Origin: Thermoleophilia bacterium
GTDB lineage: Bacteria; Actinomycetota; Thermoleophilia; Gaiellales; JAICJC01
Assembly: GCA_025928435.1 (NCBI GenBank)
Contig: JAICJM010000002.1
Span: forward strand, 1 to 64,000
Direction: 5' to 3'
Length of the DNA: 64,000 nucleotides
The notes beneath the pieces were generated by a model. That model saw only the letters and a list, made by a program, of their open reading frames with translations, was not told where the DNA came from and did no database searches. The position numbers were made by a program, and so were the translations under genes. This document shows, piece after piece, positions 15,758 to 25,194 of this stretch (within the stretch, counting starts at the first letter, position 1; every line of letters starts with the position of its first letter).

Positions 15758-17643
15758 CGAGGGTTCAGATCGTCGGGCGCAAGTCGCAGGTCGAGCGAGT
15801 CCTGCGGCGCCTGTACGGGCTGCGGCTGCTCCAGCTGGAATCCGCCAGCGAGGTCGCGGCCGTCGATCTCGCACCCCTTCCGGGAAGCGGCGCGCGTGCA
15901 GCACGCGTCGACGAGCTCCGTCTGCTTCTCGCCCGCCTCGACGGCCTGCTCGCGCTCAGCGGCGGCTCGACCGCGGACGATGGCCACGGCGCGAGCATCG
16001 GAGTCGCCGACCTCGAACGCGAGCTTTCCGAGCTGGCGCCACGGGTCGAGATGCTGAGCGACCGGCTCGCCGAGCTCCGCACCGAGCTCGCCGTCCTGCC
16101 GCGCTACCTCGAGCCGCTGCGCGGGCTGCTGCCGCTCATCCCCGAACTCTCCAAGCTTGACGAAGCGCAGCTGCGGGCGCTCGAGCTCGACACGATCGCG
16201 CTCGTCCTGAATACCGCCGACGACCGTGTGCTCCACACGTTGCGCGATGTCCTGCGCAAGCTGCTCGACCGTCGCTTCGAGCTCGTCGCTCAACGGATCG
16301 ACGGTAACGTCGTCGGCTGCGTGATCGTCGTGTCGCACCGGGACGGGGATGCCGTCCGAGAGCTCCTCGGCCGGGAGCAGATCAGGCACTTGCCGCTGCC
16401 CGAGCGCTACGAGCGAGAGTCATTCCGGGGCGCAGTGGCGGCGATGCAACGTCGCCTGCGAGAGTTGCCGGACGAGGTCGCCGATACGAGCCGGCGGCTG
16501 CAGGAACTCCTCGCAGCGCGTGCCGCCGGATGGCGCGTCGCGCGGGCCGATATCATCGCAGAGCTCGACCAGGTGGAGGCTGTCGCCCGGCTGGCGGGAA
16601 CCGCACGGACATTCGTCGCGGTCGGCTGGACGCCCCGCGCCCAGCTGCCGCTGCTGCGCGGCGAGCTCGAGCGCGTCGCCGCAGGCGAGCTCGCGCTCCA
16701 GGAGCTCGCGTCGGCGAACACGGCGCCCGTGCTGATGCAGAACCGACCACTCGCCCGGCCGTTCGAGTTCCTGATCCGGCTACTCGATCTGCCACGCACC
16801 GGCACGCTCGACCCGACGATGCTGATGGCGCTCTTCTTGCCCCTGATGGTCGGCGTCATGATCGGCGATGTCGTCTACGGCGTCCTCCTGCTCGGCATCT
16901 CGCTGATCGTGCGCCGCTGCTTCGCCGGCCGCTCCGCCGCCGTCAGCGATCTGAGTCGCGTCTTCGTCGCCGGCGCGGTCTGGGCGATCATCTTCGGCTT
17001 CCTGTTCGGAGAAGCGCTCGGAGACATCGGTCGCAAGCTTGGGCTACCCGCGCTCTGGTTCTATCGGGGCGGCGCGGACGCCGTCGAGCCGCTGCTGCTG
17101 TTCTCGCTCGCCCTGGGTGCCGCGCACGTCGTGCTCGGCCTGCTGCTGGGTCTGTGGCAGTCGCTGCGCGGGCGCCGGACGGGCGAGTTGCTCGAGCGCG
17201 GCGGCTCGTTGCTCGCGCTCGGCAGCGTCTTCGTCGTCGCCGGCGTCGCCGCAGACCGGCTGCCCGGCGGAGCCCTGCCGCCCGCTGCGGCCGGCGTGGT
17301 CGTCGGCCTCGTGCTGCTCGTCGTTCCCGGGGGCGTGTTCGGACTGATGATGGGGCCGCTCGAATTCGTCGGCACGCTCGGCAATGTGCTCTCGTATCTG
17401 AGGATCGGCGCCGTGGGCCTGGCGTCGGCCTACCTGGCGCTCGTGGCCAACCAGCTCGCCACGCTCGGACCGCTCTGGATGGGTGTCCTCGTTGCAGCGC
17501 TCTTTCACGCGCTCAACCTCGCCCTCGCCGCCTTCAGCCCGATGATCCAGGCGCTGCGCCTGCACTACGTCGAGTTCTTCAGCAAGTTCTACGAAGGCGG
17601 CGGCGAGCCGTTCCGGCCTTTCGGGCAACGCGCAGACGCGTGA
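15742..17643 (+). CDS. atpI: A/V-type ATP synthase subunit I (membrane stator, a-subunit equivalent)
   Basis: 633 residues. The N-terminal half (1-330) is soluble and coiled, starting MTRVQIVGRKSQVERVLRRL. The C-terminal half (about 340-620) has seven or eight membrane helices, including GVMIGDVVYGVLLLGI, FLFGEALGDIG, GNVLSYLRIGAVGLASAYLA and ALFHALNLALAAFSPMIQALRLHYVEFFSKFYEGGG. The conserved Arg in SYLRIG is the ion-path residue. The GTG start has AGGAGG 8 bases before it. It forms the two ion half-channels beside the K ring. Confidence 0.95.
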   Translation: MLVEMTRVQIVGRKSQVERVLRRLYGLRLLQLESASEVAAVDLAPLPGSGARAARVDELRLLLARLDGLLALSGGSTADDGHGASIGVADLERELSELAPRVEMLSDRLAELRTELAVLPRYLEPLRGLLPLIPELSKLDEAQLRALELDTIALVLNTADDRVLHTLRDVLRKLLDRRFELVAQRIDGNVVGCVIVVSHRDGDAVRELLGREQIRHLPLPERYERESFRGAVAAMQRRLRELPDEVADTSRRLQELLAARAAGWRVARADIIAELDQVEAVARLAGTARTFVAVGWTPRAQLPLLRGELERVAAGELALQELASANTAPVLMQNRPLARPFEFLIRLLDLPRTGTLDPTMLMALFLPLMVGVMIGDVVYGVLLLGISLIVRRCFAGRSAAVSDLSRVFVAGAVWAIIFGFLFGEALGDIGRKLGLPALWFYRGGADAVEPLLLFSLALGAAHVVLGLLLGLWQSLRGRRTGELLERGGSLLALGSVFVVAGVAADRLPGGALPPAAAGVVVGLVLLVVPGGVFGLMMGPLEFVGTLGNVLSYLRIGAVGLASAYLALVANQLATLGPLWMGVLVAALFHALNLALAAFSPMIQALRLHYVEFFSKFYEGGGEPFRPFGQRADA

Positions 17644-17683
17644 GTCTCACCAACCAACCGACCGAGACACGGAGGACAGACAC

Positions 17684-17902
17684 ATGGAAACTGGATTGAT
17701 TGCACTGGGCGCAGGGCTCGCGGTCGGTCTTGCCGCGATCGGTACCGGGTTTGCGCAGGCACGGATCGGTGCTGCGGGTATGGCGGCGATCGCCGAGAAG
17801 CCGGAGCTGACCGGCCGGGCGATCCTGATGGTCGCGATTCCCGAGACGCTCGTCATCCTCGGCTTCGCCGTCGCGGCGATGGTCATCGTCCTGCTCAAGT
17901 AA
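17684..17902 (+). CDS. atpK: A/V-type ATPase proteolipid subunit K (c-ring)
   Basis: 72 residues forming one helical hairpin. The ion-binding carboxylate is Glu54 in IPETLVILGF of helix 2; helix 1 carries Gln25 in GTGFAQARIG. The loop AEKPELTGRA is typical. So each protomer brings one carboxylate, as in H+-type bacterial and archaeal rings of 8-kDa subunits. Glu is followed by Thr-Leu rather than Thr-Gln, which does not give the full sodium site of Enterococcus NtpK; the coupling ion remains unproven. The ribosome site is CGGAGGA. Confidence 0.93.
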   Translation: METGLIALGAGLAVGLAAIGTGFAQARIGAAGMAAIAEKPELTGRAILMVAIPETLVILGFAVAAMVIVLLK

Positions 17903-18522
17903 TGGCACTGACCGAACTGCTGGGCGCGCTCGAGGCCGAGGCCGCGGCCGAGATGGACCGGTTGCAGGCAGACGCACGCGCCGAGGCGACACGGATCGTC
18001 GAGGTCGCACAGGGCGAGGCGCATGCGATCGGCGAGCGCGTGCGCCTCGCCGGCGAAGAGGAGCTCCTGCGCGAGGTGGAGGGCCGCCTCGCGGCCGCTC
18101 GCCTCGCGTCGACAGCCCAACTGCGCCGGACGCGTGAGGAATGCATCAACACCCTGCTGGACGCCCTTCGCGATCGGCTTCGGTCGATCCGCGACGCTGA
18201 CGCCTACCCCGCAATTCTTCGGGAGCTGCTCGAGGAAGGGTTGGCCATGCTTCCGTCCGCGACCGTCGTGCGGGTCGATCCGCGCGACCGGTCGCTCGCC
18301 GTCGCCGCGCTCTCACACCCCGAGGCCGAGCTTCGGGTCGCGCCGACGCTACGCGTCATGGGTGGAGTCGAGATCGACGACGACGACGGGCGCACAGCAC
18401 GCAACACCCTCGAGGAGCGGCTGCACAACGCCACGCCCGCCCTGCGCCTCCTCTTCGGCGACCTTCTCGCAGAACGAGAGCCGCACGCGCGACCGGCAAC
18501 GGCCTCGGAGACCACCCCATGA
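17902..18522 (+). CDS. atpE: A/V-type ATP synthase subunit E (peripheral stalk)
   Basis: 206 residues. The N-terminal 90 residues form an Ala/Glu/Arg-rich helix (ADARAEATRIVEVAQGEAHA) that pairs with subunit G; the C-terminal part (ATVVRVDPRDRSLAVAAL ... GGVEIDDDDGRTARNTLEERL) is the globular domain that caps the catalytic head, with the family motif GGVEIxxxDGR and NTLEERL. The start ATG shares a base with the stop of atpK (TAATG), giving translational coupling within the stator genes. Confidence 0.92.
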   Translation: MALTELLGALEAEAAAEMDRLQADARAEATRIVEVAQGEAHAIGERVRLAGEEELLREVEGRLAAARLASTAQLRRTREECINTLLDALRDRLRSIRDADAYPAILRELLEEGLAMLPSATVVRVDPRDRSLAVAALSHPEAELRVAPTLRVMGGVEIDDDDGRTARNTLEERLHNATPALRLLFGDLLAEREPHARPATASETTP

Positions 18523-19631
18523 CGGTGTTACGGGCACGCCCCGACTTCGTCTACGGCAACACCAGGCTGCGCGCGCGCAAGGCGGAGCTGCTCAGCGCGG
18601 CCGAGTACGACGCGCTTCTCGGCGGCAGCCTTGATGAGGTGTACGCGGTTCTCACGCAGACGAGCCACCAGCCCGAGGTCGAGGCGGCGCAGGCCGGCCG
18701 GCGCAGTGAGCTCGCGCTCCAGAACGCCCTGCGTAGACACCTCGCCCGCGTCCTCCAGGAATTGCGATCCTTCTACCAGGGGCGCGCCCGCGACCTCGTC
18801 GACCTGCTCCTCGCCCGGTACGACCTTCACAACCTGCTATCGATCTTGCGCGGGCACGCACGCGAACAGTCGGCCGATCGGATACTTGCGACCATCATTC
18901 CTCTGGGCGAGCTCGGAGGCGCCGCAGGCGAAGAGATCGCGCGGCAACGCGAACCCAGGGCAGCGGTGGCGCTACTTGTCGGCTGGCGGCTCCCGGACGC
19001 AGCGACAGCCCGGGTGCTCGCCGACGCCTGGTCGGAGTTCGAGCGGACCGAGAACCTGGCAGCGCTCGAGCATGCCGTCACCGCCGCGCATGCGCTCGCT
19101 CTCGACGAGGCACTGGCCGAGGAGGCCGAAGCCGAGCCGCTGCGCGAGCTCACCGCCCGCGAGCGCGACACGGCCAACGCGCTCGCGGTGCTCCGCCTGC
19201 GGGAGGCGCTCCAGCTCGACGAGCTGACGGAGGCCCCAGCCGTGGGCGACCACGTGCTCGCCGGAGGCACAATCAGAACGGAGGCGCTCGCGGCGGCGCT
19301 GCGCGAACCCCGCCGCGAGGACGCCGCGGCGACGCTTGCCGTCGCGGCTCGGCGCGGCGACTGGCGCCATCCGCTCGAGCGCTATGGCGGCACGGGCGAC
19401 CTGCAGCAGCTCCAGCGTGAGCTCGAGCTTGCCCGCGTGCGCTGGGCGCTCGCGCTGTTCCTGCGCGGCGACCCGCTCGGCCTCGACGTCCCGATCGCCT
19501 ACACCGTCGCCAAGGAGAACGAGCAGCGCAACCTGCGGCTGATCGGCGAAGGCGCGGCTCACGGGATCGCCACGGAGCTGCTCCGCCACCAGCTCCTCGT
19601 CCCGGGATCGGGCGATCGATGGGGCAGCTGA
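18519..19631 (+). CDS. atpC: A/V-type ATP synthase subunit C (rotor cap / d-subunit)
   Basis: 370 residues. The opening DFVYGNTRLRARKAELLS and the repeated helical segments (ARYDLHNLLSILRG; VPIAYTVAKENEQRNLRLIGEG) match the V-type C family, which sits as a funnel between the central shaft and the K ring. Length agrees with the family (about 320-370). The start overlaps the end of subunit E by 4 bases, and its own end overlaps subunit F by 13. Confidence 0.92.
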   Translation: MTVLRARPDFVYGNTRLRARKAELLSAAEYDALLGGSLDEVYAVLTQTSHQPEVEAAQAGRRSELALQNALRRHLARVLQELRSFYQGRARDLVDLLLARYDLHNLLSILRGHAREQSADRILATIIPLGELGGAAGEEIARQREPRAAVALLVGWRLPDAATARVLADAWSEFERTENLAALEHAVTAAHALALDEALAEEAEAEPLRELTARERDTANALAVLRLREALQLDELTEAPAVGDHVLAGGTIRTEALAAALREPRREDAAATLAVAARRGDWRHPLERYGGTGDLQQLQRELELARVRWALALFLRGDPLGLDVPIAYTVAKENEQRNLRLIGEGAAHGIATELLRHQLLVPGSGDRWGS

Positions 19632-19966
19632 TCGTGCTCACCACCCCTGAGCTGGAGCTCGGATACCGGCTCGCAGGCGTGACGACACACGCCGTCGACT
19701 CGGCCCGCGAGACCGAGCACACGCTGCACGACCTGCTGGAAGCCGGTGCCGAGGGTGACGTCATCGCCGTTCACGAGCCGTTCTTTCAGAAGCTCGACGG
19801 TCCGCTGCGGCAGCGAATCGATGCGATCCTGTCGCCCCTCGTCATCGCGCTCCCGGCCGGCCGGGAAGCAGACGTCGACGCGGAACGGCGAGCCCAGCTC
19901 CTGCGGATGCTCTGGCAGGCAGTCGGCTACCAGATGACGTTCGACTCCGACACGGACCCGTCATGA
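19619..19966 (+). CDS. atpF: A/V-type ATP synthase subunit F (central stalk)
   Basis: 115 residues with the Rossmann-like F fold: LIVLTTPELELGYRLAGV near the start, GDVIAVHEPFFQKL in the middle, PLVIALPAG. Subunit F binds D in the rotor and modulates ATP hydrolysis. It begins within the end of subunit C and overlaps subunit A by 4 bases. Confidence 0.9.
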   Translation: MGQLIVLTTPELELGYRLAGVTTHAVDSARETEHTLHDLLEAGAEGDVIAVHEPFFQKLDGPLRQRIDAILSPLVIALPAGREADVDAERRAQLLRMLWQAVGYQMTFDSDTDPS

Positions 19967-21741
19967 CCGACGCGCAGACCGGGTCCAGGGTCGCTTCCGA
20001 CGTCGGCGCCATTCACGCGGTCTCGGGCCCGGTGGTCACCGCGCGTGACCTGGCAGCGGCCCGCCTTTACAACGTCGTGCTCGTCGGACACAAGCGCCTG
20101 CCCGGCGAGGTGATCCGCCTCGACCGCGGCGACGCGGTGATCCAGGTCTACGAGGACACGGCCGGGCTTGCCGCCGGCGAGCCGGTCGTCGACACGGGCA
20201 GGCCGCTGGAGGTCGAGCTCGGACCGGGGCTGCTCGGGACGATCTTCGACGGCACCCAGCGACCGCTCACCACACTCGCAGCCACGGCCGACGACGCGCT
20301 GGGCGCGCCCATGATCCCGCGCGGCGCCACGGCACCCGCACTCGACCGGACGCGAGCCTGGCTCTTCGAACCCTGCGTCCAGCCGGGTGATCACGTCACC
20401 GCCGGCGACATCCTCGGCACCGTGCAGGAGACGGCGGCGTTCCGCCACCGCGTCCTCGTCCCGCCCGGCCGCGGCGGTGCCGTCAGCGATCTCCGTGGCG
20501 GTCAGGCGGGCGTCGACGAGCCGATCGCATGCATCGACGGCGAGCCCGCGACCATGCTCTCGCGCTGGCCGGTGCGCGTCCCGCGGCCGCTCGCGAGGCG
20601 GCTCGGCCTCGACCGGCCGCTCGTCACAGGGCAGCGGGCGATCGACACGCTCTTCCCGATCGCTCTTGGCGGTGCCGCCACCATCCCGGGCGGCTTCGGC
20701 ACCGGCAAGACCGTGCTCGAGCAATCGCTCGCGAAATGGGCGCACGCGGACGTCATCGTCTACGTCGCCTGCGGCGAGCGCGGAAACGAGCTCACCGAGA
20801 TGCTGGCCGAGTTCCCCCGGCTCACCGACCCGCGCACCGGCTCCTCGCTCATGGAACGCACGATCATCGTCGCGAACACCAGCAACATGCCCGTCGCAGC
20901 CCGCGAGGCGAGTATCTACACCGGAATCACGCTGGCCGAGTACTTCCGCGACCAGGGCCACGACGTCGCCCTGCTCGCGGACAGCACCAGCCGCTGGGGG
21001 GAGGCGCTCCGCGAGGTCTCCAGCCGGCTCGAAGAGATGCCGGCCGAGGAGGGGTACCCCGCCTACCTCTCCACCCGTCTGGGCGAGTTCTACGAGCGCG
21101 CCGGAGCCGTCGCATGCCTTGGCGGGGACGAACGGACCGGCTCGGTCTCGATCGTCGGCGCAGTCTCACCCGCCGGCGGCGACTTCTCCGAGCCGATCAC
21201 ACAACACAGCCTCCGCCTCGCCGGCACCTTCTGGGGGCTCGACTCGAATCTCGCTCGGAGCCGCCACTTCCCGGCGATCGACTGGAACCGCAGCTACACC
21301 CTGTACGAGCTCGACCGGTGGTTCGACGCGGAGGTCGCCCCGGACTGGCATGAGCAGCGGGCCTGGGCGCTGGGGCTGCTACAGCAGGAGAGCTCGCTGC
21401 TCGAGATCGTGCAGCTCCTCGGCGTCGACTCGCTCGCACCCGCGGAACGCGTCGTGCTCGAGACGGGCCGGCTCCTGCGGGAGGACTTCCTGCAGCAGTC
21501 GGCGTTCGACGACATCGACGCCTACTCCTCCCTGCCGAAGCAGCACGCCCTCCTGCAGGTCCTGCGCGCGACGCATGAGGCGATGGCAGAGGCCGTCGCC
21601 CGTGGCGTCTCCGCCGACACCGCTCGGGCGGTTCCGGCTCTCCGCGAGCTGGCTCGAATGCGCACGTGGCCGGACGACGAGGTGGCGCGCAACGCGCACG
21701 CCCTCACCGAGCGGATTCGCCGAGAATCGGAGGGGCTGTGA
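19963..21741 (+). CDS. atpA: A/V-type ATP synthase catalytic subunit A
   Basis: 592 residues. P-loop GGFGTGKT at 243-250, preceded by the non-homologous insert region of A-type subunits and [11 protein letters not shown]; then [19 protein letters not shown] with the catalytic Glu, [27 protein letters not shown], and [16 protein letters not shown]. All catalytic features are present, so it should hydrolyse or make ATP. The N-terminal barrel (about 15-75) begins [11 protein letters not shown]. It couples by 4 bases to both neighbours. Cytoplasmic, part of the A3B3 head. Confidence 0.97.
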   Translation: MTDAQTGSRVASDVGAIHAVSGPVVTARDLAAARLYNVVLVGHKRLPGEVIRLDRGDAVIQVYEDTAGLAAGEPVVDTGRPLEVELGPGLLGTIFDGTQRPLTTLAATADDALGAPMIPRGATAPALDRTRAWLFEPCVQPGDHVTAGDILGTVQETAAFRHRVLVPPGRGGAVSDLRGGQAGVDEPIACIDGEPATMLSRWPVRVPRPLARRLGLDRPLVTGQRAIDTLFPIALGGAATIPGGFGTGKTVLEQSLAKWAHADVIVYVACGERGNELTEMLAEFPRLTDPRTGSSLMERTIIVANTSNMPVAAREASIYTGITLAEYFRDQGHDVALLADSTSRWGEALREVSSRLEEMPAEEGYPAYLSTRLGEFYERAGAVACLGGDERTGSVSIVGAVSPAGGDFSEPITQHSLRLAGTFWGLDSNLARSRHFPAIDWNRSYTLYELDRWFDAEVAPDWHEQRAWALGLLQQESSLLEIVQLLGVDSLAPAERVVLETGRLLREDFLQQSAFDDIDAYSSLPKQHALLQVLRATHEAMAEAVARGVSADTARAVPALRELARMRTWPDDEVARNAHALTERIRRESEGL

Positions 21742-23150
21742 CGGACGACGGCCGCACCACCCTCGTGACCGTCGAGCACCGGACCGTGTCGTATGTCGCC
21801 GGCCCGCTGCTGATCGCGGAGCAGATGGTCGGCGTCGGCTACGACGAGCTCGTCGAGGTCGTCACCCCGGACGACGAGGTGCGCCGCGGTCGCGTCCTCG
21901 CCATCGAAGGCGATCGCGCCGTCGTGCAGGTGCTGGACGGGACGTCCGGACTCAGCCTCCCGGGCACGCGCATCAGGGCGCGCGGGGAGGTCGCCCGCGT
22001 TGCCGTCGGCGCAGATCTCGTCGGCCGCATACTCGACGGCTCCGGCGCGCCGGCCGACGGCGGGCCGCCGCTACGGCCGGAGGCGTACCACGACGTCAAC
22101 GGGCTGCCGATCAACCCGGTCGCCCGCGACCATCCGTCCGAGTTCATCGAGACCGGAGTCTCGGCGATCGACGGGCTGAACACCCTCGTCCGCGGCCAGA
22201 AGCTGCCCATCTTCTCCGGGTTCGGGCTGCCCGCCGCCGAGCTGGCGGCGCAGATCGCGAGGGAGTCGACCGTCCCCGGCGACGTGAGCGGAAGCGAGTT
22301 CGTCGTCGTCTTCGCCGCGATGGGCGTTACGCAGCGGGAAGCGGCCTTCTTCCGCGACACGTTCGCCGGCAGCGCCGCGCTCGAGCGGACGGTGCTCTTC
22401 CTCAATACCGCCGACGATCCCGCGGTCGAGCGATTGCTGGCGCCGCGTGCAGCGCTGACGGCGGCGGAGCACCTCGCGTTCGAGCACGGCCGCCATGTCC
22501 TCGTCGTGCTCACAGATGTCACCAGCTACTGCGAGGCGCTCCGCGAGCTCTCGGCGGCCCGCGAGGAGATCCCCGGCCGCCGCGGATATCCCGGGTACAT
22601 GTACACCGACCTCGCCTCGCTGTTCGAGCGGGCCGGACGCATCCGCGGTCGCAGCGGCTCTCTCACACAGCTGATGATCCTGTCGATGCCCGACGATGAC
22701 ATCACGCATCCGATCCCCGACCTGACCGGATACATCACCGAAGGCCAGATCGTGCTCTCCCGCGAGCTCGACCGCCGCGGCATCGAGCCGCCGATCGACG
22801 TGCTCCCGTCGCTGAGCCGGCTCATGAATGCCGGAATCGGCGCCGGGAAGACACGCGAGGACCACCGCGCGGTCGCCGACCAGCTCTACGCTGCGCTCGC
22901 ACGGGGGCGCGATCTGCGCAGGCTCGTCTCGATCGTTGGGGAGGCCGCGCTCTCGGAGGAGGACCGCAGCTACCTCGCATTCGCCGACAGCTTCGAACGG
23001 CGGCTCGTGAACCAGGGTGGCGCCCGCCGGACGATCGAGGAAACGCTCGAACTCGCCTGGGAGCTCCTCCTCGAACTACCACGCGGCGATCTGAAGCGGA
23101 TCGACCCCGCGCTGCTGGAGCGGTACGGCAACCGCAAGGCCGTTCCGTAG
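21738..23150 (+). CDS. atpB: A/V-type ATP synthase regulatory subunit B
   Basis: 470 residues from a GTG that overlaps the stop of atpA. It shows [63 protein letters not shown] (the altered, non-catalytic P-loop region), [18 protein letters not shown] and [22 protein letters not shown] alternates with A in the head and holds non-catalytic nucleotide-site residues. It is the last gene of the operon: no D follows, as D is at the front. About 60 bases downstream lies a promoter motif for the next unit. Confidence 0.96.
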   Translation: MTDDGRTTLVTVEHRTVSYVAGPLLIAEQMVGVGYDELVEVVTPDDEVRRGRVLAIEGDRAVVQVLDGTSGLSLPGTRIRARGEVARVAVGADLVGRILDGSGAPADGGPPLRPEAYHDVNGLPINPVARDHPSEFIETGVSAIDGLNTLVRGQKLPIFSGFGLPAAELAAQIARESTVPGDVSGSEFVVVFAAMGVTQREAAFFRDTFAGSAALERTVLFLNTADDPAVERLLAPRAALTAAEHLAFEHGRHVLVVLTDVTSYCEALRELSAAREEIPGRRGYPGYMYTDLASLFERAGRIRGRSGSLTQLMILSMPDDDITHPIPDLTGYITEGQIVLSRELDRRGIEPPIDVLPSLSRLMNAGIGAGKTREDHRAVADQLYAALARGRDLRRLVSIVGEAALSEEDRSYLAFADSFERRLVNQGGARRTIEETLELAWELLLELPRGDLKRIDPALLERYGNRKAVP

Positions 23151-23180
23151 AACACACGCTCCGGCGCCCGGCGGCGATCG

Positions 23181-23206
23181 GTAAGACTTTCGAGGCGGCC
23201 GACGCT
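23181..23206 (+). promoter_or_regulatory. Bipartite stress motif, site 1 (GTAAGAC-N12-CGACGCT)
   Basis: GTAAGAC at 23181, 12 bases, CGACGCT at 23200-23206, followed by a G-run and an ATG 8 bases on. The sequence agrees closely with the minus-strand site at 43876-43901 for about 80 bases, well past the motif. It lies ahead of the STAS gene. Confidence 0.65.
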
Positions 23207-23213
23207 GGGGGGT

Positions 23214-23309
23214 ATGGCCGAGAGCGATCCTCACGCGAATCCGGTGAGCGAGTCACCCGGGTCGACCTCGGACGTCGCGCCGACGAGATCGACGGGTCCC
23301 ACCGCGTGA
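23214..23309 (+). CDS. Possible 31-residue leader frame coupled to the STAS gene
   Basis: Starts MAESDPHANPVSESPGS at the ATG next to the motif and ends in a TGA that overlaps the GTG of the STAS gene (GTGA). The matching place before the aquaporin gene encodes a 14-residue frame, MARSTAHAIPASAS, whose stop also overlaps the next start. If the motif is a promoter, this ATG would be at or near the 5' end of the RNA. Its status as a real peptide is open. Confidence 0.35.
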   Translation: MAESDPHANPVSESPGSTSDVAPTRSTGPTA

Positions 23310-23737
23310 TCGCGCCGACGGAGGACACGCGGCGGTGGCGGAGGGAGATGGCGCCGGATCTCGGAAGCACGCGTCTGACACGGGAGGGTCGTTGCTGGCT
23401 GCTCTCACTTCTGGGCGAGCACGACGTCGCAACGATCCCGCTGCTCGACCGCCGGATGGATCAGGTGTGGGCGTCGGGCGCGAAGGTCGTGATCGACCTC
23501 TCAGAGGCGGCGTTCATCGATTGCTCGGTCGTTGGCTGGGTCCTGCGTCGGTTAGAACGTGCCCGCAGCGTCGACCACCTGCATCTCGCCGTCGTCGTGG
23601 GGGAGAGTGGGACGGCGGCAAGGCGCGTGTTCGAGTTGCTCAACATGAACGGGGTCGTCCCGTTCGCGGCAACTCGAGAGGACGCGATGACGATGCTGGG
23701 ACGGGGTGTCCTTCGATGCGACGGCGGCCGGACATGA
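23306..23737 (+). CDS. STAS-domain protein, anti-anti-sigma-like
   Basis: 143 residues. STAS fold: LLSLLGEHDVATIPLLDRRMDQV, then VVIDLSEAAFIDCSVVGWVLRRL, in which the residue usually phosphorylated (Ser in D-S-S/T) is at FIDCSVVGW, so Ser follows Cys. Such proteins bind and are phosphorylated by RsbW-type kinases to free a stress sigma factor; no kinase is nearby. The GTG at 23306 is used; an ATG at 23348 is the alternative. Expression probably begins at the motif at 23181. Confidence 0.82.
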   Translation: MIAPTEDTRRWRREMAPDLGSTRLTREGRCWLLSLLGEHDVATIPLLDRRMDQVWASGAKVVIDLSEAAFIDCSVVGWVLRRLERARSVDHLHLAVVVGESGTAARRVFELLNMNGVVPFAATREDAMTMLGRGVLRCDGGRT

Positions 23738-24014
23738 CGGGCTGCGGCGGGGCGAGATGGGGCCTCGAGCCCATAACTGTCCGGGCGCGTTCGCGCCATG
23801 ATGAAGGCACAGCGGGTTGGACAGCCGTCGCGCGTATCCTCCTCCGGCGCAACGAGCGCCGCCCGTTGGAAGGACGCCGGGGTGCGCAGAGTGTGAACGG
23901 CGTGCCCCGGCCAAACGTGTCCCGATACCACCCAACGCGGGCTCGCGCGCGGCCATCGGCCGAGGCAACTCGGAGATGCGACGCCACGAGCCACCGAGTG
24001 CAGGAGGTGCGCAG

Positions 24015-24488
24015 ATGTTCCGGACGATCGTGCTTGCCGTTGACGGGTCAGAGCCGTCCAATCGTGCCGTGGACTTCGCGGCGAACCTCGCAAAGGAATC
24101 GGGCGGCCGCATCCTCGCGGTGCACGTGAACGAGCTCATGGCGGGGCGGGGCGCCGGGCCGGTTCACGTGACGGAGGACGAGATCCAGGCGCAACTTCGC
24201 GACCAGGTGAAGCAGCTGAACGACGATGGGATCAAGGCTGAGCTCCAGGTCACCAGCACGGTGACGGGCGGTCCCGCCCACGTGATCGGGGCGGCGGCCG
24301 CGAATGAGGCGGCCGACGTGATCGTGACCGGCAGTCGCGGTCACACCGCGCTCGCGGGCATCTTCCTGGGCAGCGTCGCCCAGCGGCTGCTGCACGTCGC
24401 TCCGTGTCCCGTCCTGGTCGTGCCCAGCCTCGACGCCAACGCGCGCAGCAGGGCGGCTGTGCCCGAGCGCAAGGCCACGGTTACCTGA
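24015..24488 (+). CDS. Universal stress protein, UspA family
   Basis: 157 residues. Canonical: FRTIVLAVDGSEPSNRAVDF, ILAVHVNELMAG, VTGGPAHVIGAAAANEAADVIVTGSRGHTALAGIFLGSVAQRLLHVAPCPVLVVP. The glycine nucleotide loop is intact. AGGAGGTG stands before the ATG. Monocistronic, with 280 bases upstream (23738-24014) that hold no gene. Confidence 0.92.
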   Translation: MFRTIVLAVDGSEPSNRAVDFAANLAKESGGRILAVHVNELMAGRGAGPVHVTEDEIQAQLRDQVKQLNDDGIKAELQVTSTVTGGPAHVIGAAAANEAADVIVTGSRGHTALAGIFLGSVAQRLLHVAPCPVLVVPSLDANARSRAAVPERKATVT

Positions 24489-24693
24489 TCCGGCACTCTC
24501 GCTGGGCCGGCTTGCACTGTGGCCGTTGGGGATCGGCGACGATCAACCTCGACGTTCCCGTTCGCCGACCGGCTCGCCGCTTGCCACACGACGGGGCATG
24601 GGGCGCGGTATCGGGGCTCGTGCCCCGGGCACGGCGGTCGCGACCCGCGCCAGGTCAACGTGGACGGGTTCTCTGCCGCGCTTTGCCGGGCCG

Positions 24694-25194
24694 ATGGCGG
24701 ACGATGACCAGATCCGGCGGCGCCACCGGGCGCTCGCCGACCCGAGCCGCGCTCGCATCCTCGCCCAGCTCGCCGGCGGCGAACCGCTGGACGCACGCGA
24801 GCTCGCCGCCCGCGTCGGCCTGCATCCGAACACCGTGCGCGTCCACCTCGGGGTGCTCGCGGATGCTCGTATGGTGGAGGCGGAGACGCTGCCGCCGCAA
24901 GGACGCGGACGGCCCCGACTCGCCTACCGAGCCGTCGGCGAGCCGGGAGACGATGGCGGCCGCCGGTATCGCCTGCTGGCCGAGATCCTGACCACGCTGG
25001 CCGCGCGCGACGGCGCCGAGGCGGTCGAACGGCTGGAAGGGATCGGCGATGCGTGGGGCCGGCACCTGGCCGCCTCACCTCCGCCCGCCGTCGAGCTCTC
25101 CGACGCGGAGGCGGTGGAGCGGCTGCTGGCGCTGCTCGCCGAGCTCGGCTTCCGACCCGAGCTCGCGACCGGTCCGGGGGACGCCGGATCCTGA
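24694..25194 (+). CDS. Winged-helix transcriptional regulator (ArsR/SufR-like), N-terminal part
   Basis: 166 residues. The wHTH is at about 8-85: RALADPSRARILAQLAGG, LDARELAARVGLHPNTVRVHLGVLADARMVEAE and a wing with GRGRPRLAYR. The C-terminal part is helical. In relatives a Cys-containing domain (CPF ... VVC ... LC) follows on the same chain. Here it lies in another frame immediately downstream (25194-25373), joined by TGATG just after a GGGGG run. So the protein is either split in two coupled polypeptides or joined by frameshifting. Confidence 0.82.
   Translation: MADDDQIRRRHRALADPSRARILAQLAGGEPLDARELAARVGLHPNTVRVHLGVLADARMVEAETLPPQGRGRPRLAYRAVGEPGDDGGRRYRLLAEILTTLAARDGAEAVERLEGIGDAWGRHLAASPPPAVELSDAEAVERLLALLAELGFRPELATGPGDAGS

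Noticed and set aside
20387..22699. A 770-residue plus-strand frame inside the ATPase genes
   Set aside because: Out-of-frame reading of the A and B subunits, which have every family motif in the other frames.
23205..23216. GGGTAT as a SigB-type -10 element
   Set aside because: No GTTT-like -35 at the right distance, and the better conserved part of the region is the GTAAGAC/CGACGCT pair.
24590..24632. GGTATCGGGG...GCCCCGGG before the split regulator as a further dyad
   Set aside because: Arms lack the terminal AT and spacing differs; not counted with the 18-base family.
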